Shown here piece by piece: positions 47,524-59,425 of a stretch of 64,000 nucleotides of DNA. Location of the stretch: positions 55,057,889 through 55,121,888 of the forward strand of contig CANTUZ010000005.1 of the NCBI GenBank assembly GCA_947846985.1, given 5' to 3'. The position numbers and the translations under genes were made by a program. The notes under the pieces were generated by a model. That model searched no databases and had not been told where the DNA came from. It worked only from the letters and a program-made list of their open reading frames with translations. The stretch comes from Fratercula arctica (lineage: Eukaryota > Chordata > Aves > Charadriiformes > Alcidae). How positions within the stretch are numbered: position 1 is the first letter of the stretch; every line of letters begins with the position of its first letter.

Positions 47524-49820
47524 AAGACATTTTATTGATATATTTTGAGTACCAGATATTTTATTATAGCCAGTGCAGTTGTGGAGCCTGGGATTTTTAA
47601 CCTGTTGATGTTGCTGTCCCTTCTGTGTCACGTGGAAAGTTTTAGAGGCAGGTTAGGTGAGAGATTCCTACTCACCAGGATGCACTACAACCGAGATATT
47701 TGGAACATGGACAGAAAGAAAAATGCAGAAATGCAAAAAAAAGAATAAAGGGGAAATGAAAGTAGGTTCTGCTTGACATGCCCTGGGAAATGATGAAAGC
47801 TGTTCGTATTTCATTGAGAAACTGTGTTCAGAACTTGAATTTTCCTTCACATGTTTACAGTATTCAACTATAATTGCAATCTTTTTTGTAAAATAACTAA
47901 AGAATGAAAACATGGAACCTTCATGCCACACTTGACTTCCTTCAGGGTTTTCCAGAGTAATTTCTGGGACAAATACTCAAGTTTCATCATGCTTTTCTAA
48001 AGCTAATCTGTTAGTAACAGCTACTGAGTTTTAAAGCCAAAAAACCAGGAGGGACTGGGTGGCATAAGGGTCTGAACACTGCAACATGAGCACCTCATTC
48101 AGCTCCCTCTGGCTCTCATCTCGACATTCCACTATTTTCACCACGAATCCACTGGGAAAAGCAGGGTTACAAACAGAGGGATCAAACAGGAATATATCTG
48201 AATAGAAATCACTCATTCTTGGCATAAAATTTGGGTTTTCTCACTTTAATTTAGATGGAAAGTACTTCTAAAAGCTGTGTTACCCATGTGAATATTCAAT
48301 TTAGTGGCTGAAGAGGGTTTTGATGGAGAGAATGCATATTATAAATGACAGTTGGATATTCTCAACGCTTACAAAGCCACCTTATGCTGTGGCAAAGGCA
48401 GTGATGTAAACGCCCTGGTTAATGGGGAGTATAATGCATCAGTAATCAGAATCAGCACAGCAACACCAGTGGAAACAAACTGGGGCTCAGAATAACCAAG
48501 TTTCTAGAAACACCAGCATTTCCAGAGAAGCCAGAAGTGGTTCCCCAGCCAGCCAGATGCACCTCTAGCTTGTCTAGAACACGAAAGGAGATCATCAGTA
48601 ACCAGTTTCAAATGGGCATGTTGCCCTTCTTTCTGACTAGAAAAAGGGAGGAATAAGAAAGCTGGAGAATTTCCCCCCACCTCCCGTTTCAATGATCTGG
48701 GAGGAAAAAAGTCACTTGATAACTCCCCACCATCGGTTTTCTCCGTTGTTCCCTCTCCGTTGTGTCCCCTTGGCACAAGGGCAAGCACTCAGCCCTCCGA
48801 TTGCTTGGGACACTTCTCTCAAGCCTGCCCCTTTCCTGCTCTTCTCCCAGTGTTTCAAGCTAGGCTTCCCCACTGTCAACATTTAAAATTCTTAATGATG
48901 CAACCTGAGGTTACTATGGTAACTAATGTCATTGCCTAGGTGGTGATCATATAATGTGCATTGCCATTGAAATTTAAAATTATTTTCCATAGACCTATGA
49001 AGGCCACGCAAAGGCTTGCACTCTACCCCATTCGATCCTCTGAAAAATACCACCACAACCCTAGCAGGCATTGCAGAGGATGTTATTGCAGTCTTTTGGA
49101 ACAGGGATTTGTACCTCATTAATGTATGGAATTAAACTTTTGGCTCCGAAAAAGGTGATATTTTAGATAGTGTGATCAATATACTTCTAAGCAGCATAAA
49201 TTTTTTTATGTCTGATGTAACCATAAACTCCGGCTACTTTCAGTGCAGCTCAGGAGTATTTACTTTTGAAAACAAATGATCCTCCATTCACATAAAAATA
49301 CAGTTTTTTTCTCCACATTAATCACTAGGAGAGCCACCAAATTCTAATGATGTCACTCAGATTTTCCTCAGGCAAACATCCTAATAAACTGCTGGCACCT
49401 TTAGGAGCAACAGTTGAAAGTCAGCATTTTGATGATGATTTCTAGCTTGCAACTCAGTTACCAAAGTGTGCAGATACCCTTGTGATGGGCACGGCATTTA
49501 AAGCCAGATACACAGGGATTAACCTAATTATGTTAGTTAAATTGGAATCCAAAACATAATCTAATAAATCAATATATTTCAGTAGCGGGGATTCTAGGAG
49601 TAGCTTTGACCCACGGAGACAGTAAGTAGAACAGAAGTGAAAGCACAGTGGCGTTTTTCTTCTTCCTAAGGGGATTTGTTTCTGGCTCACATCTCGGCAA
49701 TAACAAAGATTCTGCACAACCACTGTTTGGTAAAGGAAAGCAGATCTGAACCCGCCAACTTTTCGAGTCCCGGGTTGGCTCTGCTATCTGAGCAGAAGCA
49801 AACCTAGCTGCAAATGAGGA
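47524..49820. other. Unique non-coding DNA
   Basis: No gene or repeat is recognised. Short frames show no domain. A stretch at 49,741-49,790 looked tRNA-like and was rejected. Confidence 0.6.
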
Positions 49821-49985
49821 CACGGCACTGGAAGGGACCCTGCAGGTCATCAGCAGGCCCCCAGTTACAAGCAGTGAAGCTGTACAATCCTCTTCTTGTA
49901 TGTATCAAGCTTCACTACAAAACTAATTGCCTGGAGGTTTTGCCCACAATTCTTATACTGGAAAGTTATTCCTGAGCTGGTAGCT
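49821..49985 (-). mobile_element. Old CR1-family LINE 3' fragment
   Basis: On the minus strand the 3' end reads GATGACCTGCAGGGTCCC then TTCCAGTGCC. This is the CR1 tail form GATGACCTC...AGGTCCCTTCCAGTCC seen in older amniote CR1 lineages. Further into the element, ctggaggttttgcccacaat and actggaaagttattcctgag (plus strand) match the inverted CR1 region around a TTGGAAAGTTATTCCAGAGC-like block. The octamer tail is lost. Divergence is much higher than in the two forward CR1 copies. Confidence 0.55.
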
Positions 49986-52900
49986 AGAAGTCACTATAAG
50001 CAATTTCTTTCATATTTTCTGTATATACATTTGGGGTTTTTTATCGTTGCCAGTTGTAAATCTAGCCTTTTCTTGACGTAGCAAGGAGGATGGCTTTATA
50101 TATAAAGCCAGAATGGATACTTCTCTTATGTCTAATGCTGTTAATATTTTCAGTCTTTTTCTCCATCAATGGCTGGTTTATATGGAAGCTACAAACATGG
50201 GGATGGTTATAGAAAATCAGCCATGTCTAGGAAGAGACAGATACACAGGTTGGTGAAAGAAACAGGTGCAAAGATTTTGTGTTACCTTGTAGATACGTCT
50301 GCTTTTTCAATAGCTGGAAAGTGGTTCCATTATAATTTACAGATTATTATAAAATGTTCTGTAAAAAATGTTTCATGTTGCTGTAAATAACAAAACCTCT
50401 CTTTCTAGGGATTTTGTGTTGTCATTGTTCTCCCCCATATCTGAGTGATTTTTAAAAACATGCACTACAACAAAGGCTCTTAGCAGCTCCATCAAGTCTC
50501 TGGCTGCAGGTCTGTGAACAGGTGAAAGTTTCGATCCTAGGAAGAGGCTCTTTGGTCAAGTAAAATTTTCAAGCCTTTCTGAAAAGTGATGAGGTTATGG
50601 ATTTGTCCGTTCCTTAATTTTGTCCCCTCACACTTATGAGCATTTTCTCTTATGCTGTCAGAGACTTTGTCTTGCTAGAGTTAGAGACACTCAATTCACA
50701 GATTAAAACCCGGTCTTTAATGTACCTTGGCAGTTTGACCCGCTATTGCGTCATTTATGCGGTATGATTTTTATTCATTTGTTTCCTCTAGTACTGGATA
50801 TCGAAATATTCAATTACTGTGATATTTCAAGTTCTTTTTGCCGGTTGCCTTGCCCAGCTCAAGACAGCAGCTACCAGGAATCATGTGAGTGTTTAGTAAA
50901 AGATTAGTGATCAGAAGGTTTCACGTGCGCTGATAATTAAGCATCTGCCCTGTACCTAAGAAGCTGTTGAAGTTCAGCCACTGCTACCTCCGTAATGCTT
51001 TACCTCTCCTTCATTTACTGAAGGGTGGTGAAGAAAAATAAGCTCTGAAAGAGTCAGTGTACTGGGGTTTTTTTTTTCTTTCCCTTTCAGCCTTTTCAGT
51101 CCCAAAGCCCAAGATGATGTATCAAACATTCCCTGAGGTAGAGAATCAGCTTAAATAGAAAGAGAATGTATATCCATTCATTTTGAGTGTGGGCTCTCCA
51201 GTTCTTTCATATTAGGCATCCATAATGCCTGCAGACAATAAACACAATTGCAGGAGTCTATGTAGTATCAAAGCGAGAGGCAAAGTTATTTACAGCATGT
51301 CAAGGTCTTTCTGTGACAGTGTAAGAACACTTCGATAATAATAATATAGCACTTAGAAGTAATGATGTACTTATAAGTATAGAGTAAGCACCTTTAATTT
51401 ATTTGATAAAGTGAAAACTGAAGAGGGCAGCTTCATAGAAGCGTACACCTCTGGTCCTCACTTGCACTGAGTGTTTACTCTAAGAGTATGTGAACCCCTG
51501 CTGAAGCTTTTTCATTAACAAAAGAACTTCATAAATGCAGAAAATACTGAGATATAAAAGATTTCTTTTTTTTTCTTTTTTTTTTTCCCCAAATAGGGAA
51601 AGCCTGTTCGTGGGCAAATACAATATGCGTGTTATCTGTGGGCAAAGTTTCTAGCACCCAGAGGTCAGCTCTCACCTTCCGGCACAAAGGGTGAGTCTTA
51701 GAAAAACGTCTCTTCAGTTTCTTTCCTTTAAGAGATAATCAGGATATGAAGCTTTTAGGCTGGCATTATTATGGGTCTCCTTGAATATTTAGATTCAAAG
51801 TCACCATGGTGCAGGGGGCAAATGTTATCCAGACCAGGTGAGTCTGCCTCGCTTTCTGAGAAATCCTTTGAATACAGGACTTGAATTTGCCACACTTACT
51901 CTGTCATGCCCATGTACTGCTTCCACCTCCAGGCTCTAACTTTACCAAATGCTTTGGATCCCAAGCAGCAATCCTTCTCTCTTTCAAGACTGCCTCTACA
52001 CAACTGCTCTTCTCTAAATTCCTAGGTCTTCTCAAGACAGAGTAGCTCTGATTTTAATGGAAAGCCAGCTTGTAAGCAGCAGTAAAAGGGATGTATTTTC
52101 CTTTCTGGGATATCACACAATGGGGGAAAAATCCTTTTCAAATATTCTGTCAAATTCAAAATCCAACTAAAATGCCTCGTTACATTTCTGTCACGCCAAA
52201 TACACAAGAGGAGACCTGGTGGAAGGCTCCTGTTAACAGAAACAGACCACATGTATTTTCAGAGCCAATAAAGATATCTCCAAGAATGACGATATTAAAA
52301 GTGGGATGAGAGAGAATGGAACTCGCTGGTGACTTGAAAGCCCTACTGAGATCTGTAGGGGATAGTAATTGGCAAGGTTTGTGCTCTCAGCCATATGCTA
52401 AACCAGTTCGTTTAGTCCTGGAGGCCCCTGTTTATAGTCTCCGGGGTGTCTGTCCAGGAATCAGCCATTGCAACAGGAAAAACTGGAAAATAAAGGCAAT
52501 TGTTTGGCCACCCAACATAGAGGGGAAGAATCTAGGTGAGGATGGAAGCCAGGGAATGGCTGGAAGGATCCCAGGATGTATAGAAATGTGAACTACACGT
52601 ATGCACTAATAATCCATTTTATATGGGGAAGCAGAAGAGGAAAGGGTATGAATGTTACAGGATACTAGGTCAGCTTTAAATGTGTTGTTTTACATTCAGA
52701 GAACAAAAACAATAGCCTGAGCCTCTGATAGCCCAATTTAGAGTTGCAGATAGCAAATGCTCCCTCACAGCAATCATCTCAGTGAAGCAAAATCAAGACT
52801 GAAATATACTTGCAAAAAAGGGAAGCTTAACAATAATTAGTATGAAGAGAAATGGTCTGCTTTGGGTCATTCATCACCAGAACTAAAGGATACATTTAAT

Positions 52901-55900
52901 CAAGACATACTCAGAATGAAGAGTTAGTTCAGTTCCAACTTGTGTAATGTAGTGTTGCTTCAAAGGGAGACCATTTAAAGATGCAACGTGTTCTTTCCAG
53001 GGTGATTATTCCAAACCAATCTAATCTGCTGTGCATGAGTCAACCTTATAAAACAGGCAAACTGCAGAGAAATCTGTAAATGGCAATTTTTTTTCCATGC
53101 ACCTAACTAATTCAGACCAAATCAAAGCATGCAATCTGCTGATAACTGTGTTCCACTAGCTGCACTTCCTTAGAAGCCTAGTAATTTCCACAATGTTTCT
53201 CTTTTCCTTTAAAAAAAAAAAAAAAGAAAAAAGAAACATCTAATACTGGTAACTGCAATAAAAACCTTACAAACATAAATCATTACAAACCTATCTCTCT
53301 ATGCTTTCAGGTGTCCAAGCCAAAGCTCAGGACTGAGTCTAAGTGCAGATGAAAAGAGTCTAAGTTTGATGAAAGGTTCATTTCTACTTTACCTGAATCA
53401 CTTTTGTATTTAATCCAAATTTGTTCCCTTTAAACTCATGCTGATAAAGTCATACGTGATGTCTTCCTTTTCCTTCCCCTTTCCCACACAACCCACGTCC
53501 TCCCTTATGCATCCTCTCTGAACAAGGAGACAGGCAGGTGCGTGCTCTGCAAGCTTCTAGAGACAACTTTCTCAAGATAAGCTAGGAAGTTTTAGGAAGA
53601 GAGGCGGGACAAGGAAAATTCTTTTCTGGCTAACTACTGCCCCATGCAATGTTGCAGGATTTCAGTCCTCACCCGCCGGTGTGCAATCCCTCAGCAGGAC
53701 TTGGCTGGCCTATTGCTCATGGAGGTGAGGAAGGGAAGTGGGCTGCTGTCAAAGGCCTGTGGGGGGCAGGTCTCAGTGTGGCAGCACTCAGTAGAGCTGA
53801 AATACCTAGTTATCTGCACGCCTCCAGCTATGGCCCAGCCTTCCAATCCACCACAGGTATGGCTGCAGAGCAGCAACTGCTGATGGAAAGTCTGCGGCTG
53901 TTGCTGTGCCCCCTCCTCCTGCTTTCTTCCCTCTTTCCCACTACTCCAAACATGCACATATGGGAGAGCAGGTGAGCACCCTCCCATCAGCTCTACCAGC
54001 ATGGCCACGCCAACCCACACTTATTGCGGGACACTTGGGACAGCGTTATTTCCATCTTTTTTCCCCAACCTGGCTTAGGTTTGTTGCAGTGCTGTGGGTT
54101 TCCCTAGACTACAGGGGACAGATAGACGCCTGGTTTCAGAGAACGGGACAAACGTCCTTCCTGGCCTCTCTCTGTGCCTGCTGCCAAGGTCAGACCAACA
54201 CAGCACTCTGATGGAGGAAGAACAGAAAGGGGCAGAGAGGAGTGAGTCAGGATCTGAAAGGGACAAAGCCAGGATGCTAAGGGATGCAGGATCAGATGAC
54301 TATTCCAAAAAGCCCTGGTCTCCTGCTGCTTTCCTTCAACATATTTTCAAACCGCCAGAGGGTTTTTCTTATGCCATGTGCTCGTCTGTCTTCTGTTAAT
54401 ACCATGTCCCCTTTTGACTGCCCCAGCATCCCAGATGCCCCACCCCCAACTGCTAATTGCTGCTAATTGGTATGGAGAAGAGCTATGCATTGCCCTATAT
54501 TTTCTGCTAAAGTTTAAGGCAACTGAAGAACTTATTTCTCGGTGAAAAATTTCGCACATTGAGCCATGCTAAAATTATGAGTTCTAAACAGTTTTGTCTA
54601 GGACAAACGTGTCTGTTTATTAAATGAGAAATACTAAATGGCATTCCTGATTATTCCACAAGTCTCTCTTGAATCCCTCTTTCACATCCAGCTTCTACAT
54701 TTATTTTCTTCCTTTTCCAGCCCAATGGGAACAAGATCTTTATAGAGACTTTTATTCCCCCTTGAAGTCCCAAAGTTGGTAGTAACATTTTATTTCAAAT
54801 TCTTTGATTGAGTCAACTAGGTCAGTACAAGTCATATGGACCATCGCCCACATGTACATGAACACGCTGAGTCAGTGGCAGAAGGTTGCACCTCACAACA
54901 CGACTCCATTGTTATTTTAATTTTCTCGTTCCACAAGTGCTCTCCCACCATTTCCCTCCCACTGCAAGAAGCTTTGCTACAAAATGAGCACAACTAACAG
55001 CGCCCAGGGCTGCTATACAAAGGGAAAGAAAAGCTGGGGGAAATTGCTACAACCTCTCATGTCTGCGGCAACTTTATTATGCCACTTGACACAGCTTGAA
55101 GGAAAACTAGAGATTTCACAAAAGGCAACATTTAAAAATAAATTCTTTTTTGTCAATTAAATCCAAGTGTTTTAAAAAAACCTCAGCACTGACAAGGCCT
55201 GTTTGTTTTTCTTTTCCTCTTCCCCCTCCCACCCCTCTTAAAGGGAACTCTGAACAACATGCTTTCTTCTGAGCCATATAAATTTCATGCACTCTAGTAT
55301 AGAAACATAAAACATAGAAAATTATTTGGTCCAAAATTGTTTGATTACTCTGAAAAGCAGATAGCTGCAGCAGTATGAAACACTTTTGAGTAGGGAAATC
55401 TGAGGGACTAGAATAGGACTGGATATAACTCCAGAAGTTCCTCCTATCTGAGTAAGTCTAATGACACCCAATACCAAATACTCTCCTTGGTTTGACTTTC
55501 AGTGCCTTTGTCCCTGCACCTTCCAAGCTGACATAGCGCTGCTCCGCCAAACATCTCATAAGCTGAACTTGTTAATCATTCAAGCCTCTTCAAAAGCAAC
55601 GCACTGAACAAGCAAAACAGTATTAAACCTGCAAATACACAGACTCTGAACTCCTGGGATTGCCTAATCCTGAACCAGCATGATTTTTTCCCACTTACTC
55701 CAAATAATCATCAGCCAGACCACAGAACCAGATTCTCTCCTGTTTCACATCACTTGAGAGCCACAAAAGTGTATTCCTATTTTAGTTGCTGTCTTGACAG
55801 AAGCTACTACTAATACTTCTCCTTTTATCCTTCGAAATGTCAGTGCACACAGCCACAGTGTACAGAGACAGCTGAGCAGGTAACTTGGAAACATAAAAGA

Positions 55901-57039
55901 AGCCTTTGGACTCACGATCTGAAATTATCGAGAAAGCTCAACATATAGATATAGAAGAAGTGAAGAGGGTAGGTGGCTCCAGGTCAGTCCAGGATCCTGA
56001 AGGGTCCCTTTCTAGAACAGACACAGGACCTGTGCATCCCAAATCAGCTTGATTCACCAATGGCATTTCCACTTCTTTGCTAAAGATAGTTGAAAAGTCC
56101 TTCTCCAAACATGTTGGGAGAGGATATGCTAAAGAAATGGCTTTCCGTGCCCCCCCCAGCAGTTCAAGACATCCTCTTGGTGAGATTCTAGGAATATCAG
56201 ATAACACAAAACAAGCAGGCAATTACTAGAAACCAAATTCATGTGTGATTGTGACACCTTAGATTCGCAAAGCCAAGTTATGGCCTCTGTCTACTGTGAG
56301 CAAAATGGCTAGTGGAGATTGATGCTGGGTAAGAAGGGATTGTCATTGATTGCAGAGCCTAAAGAATGAACTTCCTGACCTTCATAGTTTAAAAATTTGA
56401 ATTCAGCATTAACAGGGAATTTCCATGCATGCCAATGTTTTCTTCGAGAACTAGTGTGGGGTTTTTTTTTTAGTTTAATTGTGATATATGCATGAGCTTA
56501 ACTTTGTTTTAACAAAGCTTTTTTTCTGAGGATGTAAGATCATTATGACTCCCATTACATACTGTGTAAATTATCTGATATGTCTATGGGTGTATGTCAT
56601 TCAGCATATTCAAAAAATAAAATTTTTATGGCATGCTGCAGGCCTGAATAAAAATAGGTTTTTCATCTCTTTTTGCAATAGAATACTTTTCAGCATTTTT
56701 TTTGGTGCGATATATTATTCCCTTTAAATAAGAGACTGAGGCAGAGTTGTTAGTTTATACAAAGCTTTTCTATAGTGACGACCTTTTTTGACCCTCTGTG
56801 AAAGTTAAGCATTCACTAACAACCAATAGAGATGATATCTAAAAATAAACATCTTCATACAAAGAATTTTAACCCTGGGTACACATTTGGGTAAAAAAAA
56901 GGACATTTTCAAGGGACATTTCATGACGGGAATCCACTGCAGATGAAAATGACAGATTTGTGGTGTTGTAATGCTCCATTCATTGTTTACAATAAATGGG
57001 TTATCCATCACAAATCACAACGAGGTCTTTGGCTTTATT
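49986..57039. other. Unique non-coding DNA
   Basis: No gene is supported. It holds a perfect palindrome (50091-50110) and an A15 run (53211-53225). It also has good-looking but unsupported splice acceptors at 51,090 and 53,310. The part 53,640-54,300 is GC-richer with overlapping chance frames. Otherwise I see nothing I can name. Confidence 0.6.
50091..50110. other. Perfect 20-bp palindrome
   Basis: tggctttatatataaagcca is identical to its own reverse complement and has no spacer. The pairing stops at the next base on each side. The centre is alternating T and A. Confidence 0.9.
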
Positions 57040-57250
57040 TGAGAAGGTGGGAAGTTTAGCACCAGAAGGACTTGAATGGTTGTTCCCAGCTCTGCTGCTG
57101 GCCTTGAGGGCGAATTGGGGCAAGTCATCTTGCCCTGTGGTGCCTCTGTTTCTCCATCTATAAAGCTGTGAGATAGATACTGATCCTTTGCAAAGCACTC
57201 AGAGATCTGATGAAACGCGCTGTCTACAATCCAGGTATTATTATTGCTAA
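57040..57250 (+). repeat. MIR-like ancient amniote SINE, nearly full span
   Basis: In the plus orientation the order is gttcccagctctgctgctgg, ccttgagggcgaattggggc, aagtcatcttgcc, cctctgtttctccatctata, then gatactgatcctttgcaaag, actcagagatctgatgaaac and the terminal caggtattattattgc. This follows the MIR consensus from the promoter-distal body through the GCAAGTCACTT and CTCAGTTTCCCCATCTGTAAA blocks to the L2-like TATTATTATT tail. It is the best preserved MIR-like copy here. Confidence 0.8.
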
Positions 57251-57689
57251 TTTTAAAAGGTGGTGTCTGTATTTAGTTGTAGGATTACTGTGGTCCTATG
57301 TGATAATCGGGTCACTGGGGGAAGAGGCTTAGGCTGTCATTTTGAACTGCTTGGTTACCTGGAAAAAAATATGATGACTGCCTCTAGAAACACGTATGTA
57401 CTCAGGCCTCCATATTCACATCAAAAGTTTCGTGGGAACAAAAATGTGGCCATGCCACATCATTAAGTTAAATGTTTCTGAGAGGTGGTGTACTTTTTCA
57501 GTGCACATCTGACCAGTATACCTCCGGCCAGCCCATGATAATTCTTGGATAAATGGAAAAAAATTCCTCAAACTCAGTAAGCCCAAGGAACCCTGAACAA
57601 AAGATAAAAACTCTCCTATATCTCTGCAAATCCAAATACTCACAAAGATGAAGAATTTGGGGTGTTTTGGAGTTTGTTCTTTCCCTGCC
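57251..57689. other. Unique spacer between MIR-like and CR1 copies
   Basis: No gene or repeat is recognised. A minus-strand frame (57416-57745, 109 codons) overlaps the start of the CR1 copy and is a chance frame. Confidence 0.55.
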
Positions 57690-58882
57690 TTGCATAGGAA
57701 TGGAGTGACTGCATCAGTGGACAAGGGAAGAGCTACTGATGTCATCTACCTCGCCATCTGTAGAGCTTTTGGTATGGTTCCCAACAACATTCTTGCCTCT
57801 AAATTGGAGAGATACAGATATGATGGATGGATGACTAGATGAATAAGGAATTACCTGGATGGCCAAATACAAAGAGTTACAGTCAATAGCTCAATGTCCA
57901 AATGGAAAACAGTAACAAGTGGTGTCCCTCAGGGGTCCATAATGGGACAAACACTATTTAATATCTCTATCAGCGACATAAACAGTGGGATTGAGCGCAA
58001 CCTCAGCAAATTTGTGGATGACACCATGCTAAGTGGCGCAGATGATTTGCTTGATGGAAAGGATGCCATCCAAAGGAATTTTTACATGCTTGAGAAGTGG
58101 GCCCACGTGAATCAATCTCATGAAGTTTAAAAAAGCGAAATGCAAGGTCTTGCACCTGGGGCAGGGCGATCCCCAGTATCAACACAGGCTGGGGGATGAA
58201 TGGATTGAGAGCAGCCCTGCAGAAAAGGACTTGGGGATATGGATATGAGCCAGCAACGTGTGCTTGCAGCCCAGAAAGCCAACTGTATCCTGGGCTGCAT
58301 CAAAAGCAGCATGGCCAGTAGGTCAAGGGAGGTGATTCTGCCCCTCTGCTCCGCTCTGGTGAGACCCCACCTAAGTACTGCATCCATCTCTGGGGTCTAC
58401 AGCACAAGACATGGACCTCCTGGAGCAGGTCCAGAGGAGGGCCATGAAAATTGTCAGAGGACCGGAGCACCTCTCCTATGAAGAAAGGCTGAGAGAGTTG
58501 GGGTTGTTCAGCCTGGTGAAGAGAAGGCTCCAGGGAGACCTTATTGTGACCTTTCAGTACTTAAAGGGGGCTTACAAGAGAGATGGAGAAAGACTTTTTA
58601 CCACTGCCTGTAGAGGACAAGGGGCAATGCTTTTAAACTGAATTACACTAGATTTAGACTGGATATAAGGAAGACTTTTTTTTATGATGAGGATGGTGAG
58701 GCACTGGAACAGGTTGCCCAGAGAAGTTGTGGATGCCCCATCATTGGAAGTGTTCAAGGTCAGACTGGATGGGGCTTTGAGCAGCCTGGTCTAGTGAAAG
58801 ATGTCATTGCCCATGGCAGGGCGCTTGGACTAGCTGATCTTTAAAGACCCTCTTCCAACCTAAACCATTTTATGACTCTATA
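57690..58882 (+). mobile_element. CR1 LINE, about 1.2 kb, RT core retained but broken
   Basis: The longest CR1 copy in the window lies on the plus strand. It begins within the RT region and reaches the 3' end. The last 100 bases carry aggtcagactggatggggct, ttgagcagcctggtctagtg, ttggactagctgatctttaa and ccttttccaacctaaac-like sequence (cctcttccaacctaaaccat), ending in a decayed octamer (tatgactctata). The left edge is set where the RT similarity starts; sequence before it is unrelated. The degraded tail and several frame breaks suggest it is older than the copy at 46,900. Confidence 0.93.
57699..58760 (+). pseudogene. CR1 ORF2 reverse transcriptase remnant
   Basis: The RT palm region is recognisable. 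[20 protein letters not shown] is followed by TSGVPQGSIMG and, at 58011-58022, FVDD, the catalytic FADD-type box with A replaced by V. The first frame has an in-frame TGA at about 57,840 where CR1 has tryptophan (TR-stop-IRNYLDG). It then shifts near 58,120, where another phase carries [16 protein letters not shown] residues. A stop follows near 58,228. Two further phases carry [19 protein letters not shown] (from 58239) and [25 protein letters not shown] (from 58411, ending at 58641). Frame changes number at least four. It is not functional. Confidence 0.9.
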
Positions 58883-59370
58883 CCAAAGTTTCTCCTGGGA
58901 ACAGAACCCATGTGCTTGTCACAGTGTGATCATAGCTCAGCAAACCCCCTCCTGCACTAGCATGACCAGTTTATGGATGTTTGATTCCAGATGCTTGTTC
59001 CCACCCCGCTGAACCACCTCCTCAGCTGTATGTCGGTTGAAAAATGAGTGTTTTCAACTCAAATCAATTCATTGACTAGCTGAAGGTGAAAGATGGTGCC
59101 AACTCCAATGCTGTCACCTAGGAAAAACAGCTGTGGACCTGTATCGCTGGATGTCTGAGTCAAAATGTAAGAATAATAGTAAAGAGTAAGTGTAAAAAGC
59201 CTCCTTCCACCTCTGTGTGAACTATCCAGATCAGGATATAGGGGAAACTTTTTGGAGGTGCCTGGAAATCTTTCAGTGGAAGAAAAAGTGTTTTGGAAAA
59301 GTTATGGGGTTTTTGAGTATGTGTTGTCACTTTTGGCAAAGTTTTGCATCTAAATAATGTTTGGGTTTGG

Positions 59371-59425
59371 TTTTTTTTTTTTTTCCCCTCTCACATAGGA
59401 CTTAGTGTTGGGGGCGGGGGGGGGG
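59371..59425 (+). repeat. T14 run and G5-C-G10 run
   Basis: Fourteen Ts (59371-59384) are followed 25 bases later by gggggc and ten Gs (59410-59425). It is a simple sequence cluster. Confidence 0.8.

Noticed and set aside
49741..49795. A tRNA-like stretch (gaacccgcc, ttttcgagtcccgggttgg)
   Set aside because: The B-box-like TTTTCGAGTCCC lacks the GG start, and no A box or cloverleaf arms of correct spacing can be drawn.
51062..51090. Strong splice-acceptor-like T-rich tract ending in CAG
   Set aside because: All three frames after it stop soon, so no coding exon follows. A non-coding RNA exon cannot be excluded without reads.
53282..53310. Acceptor-like ctatctctctatgctttcag
   Set aside because: Frames after it are short, and the longest gives no recognisable protein.
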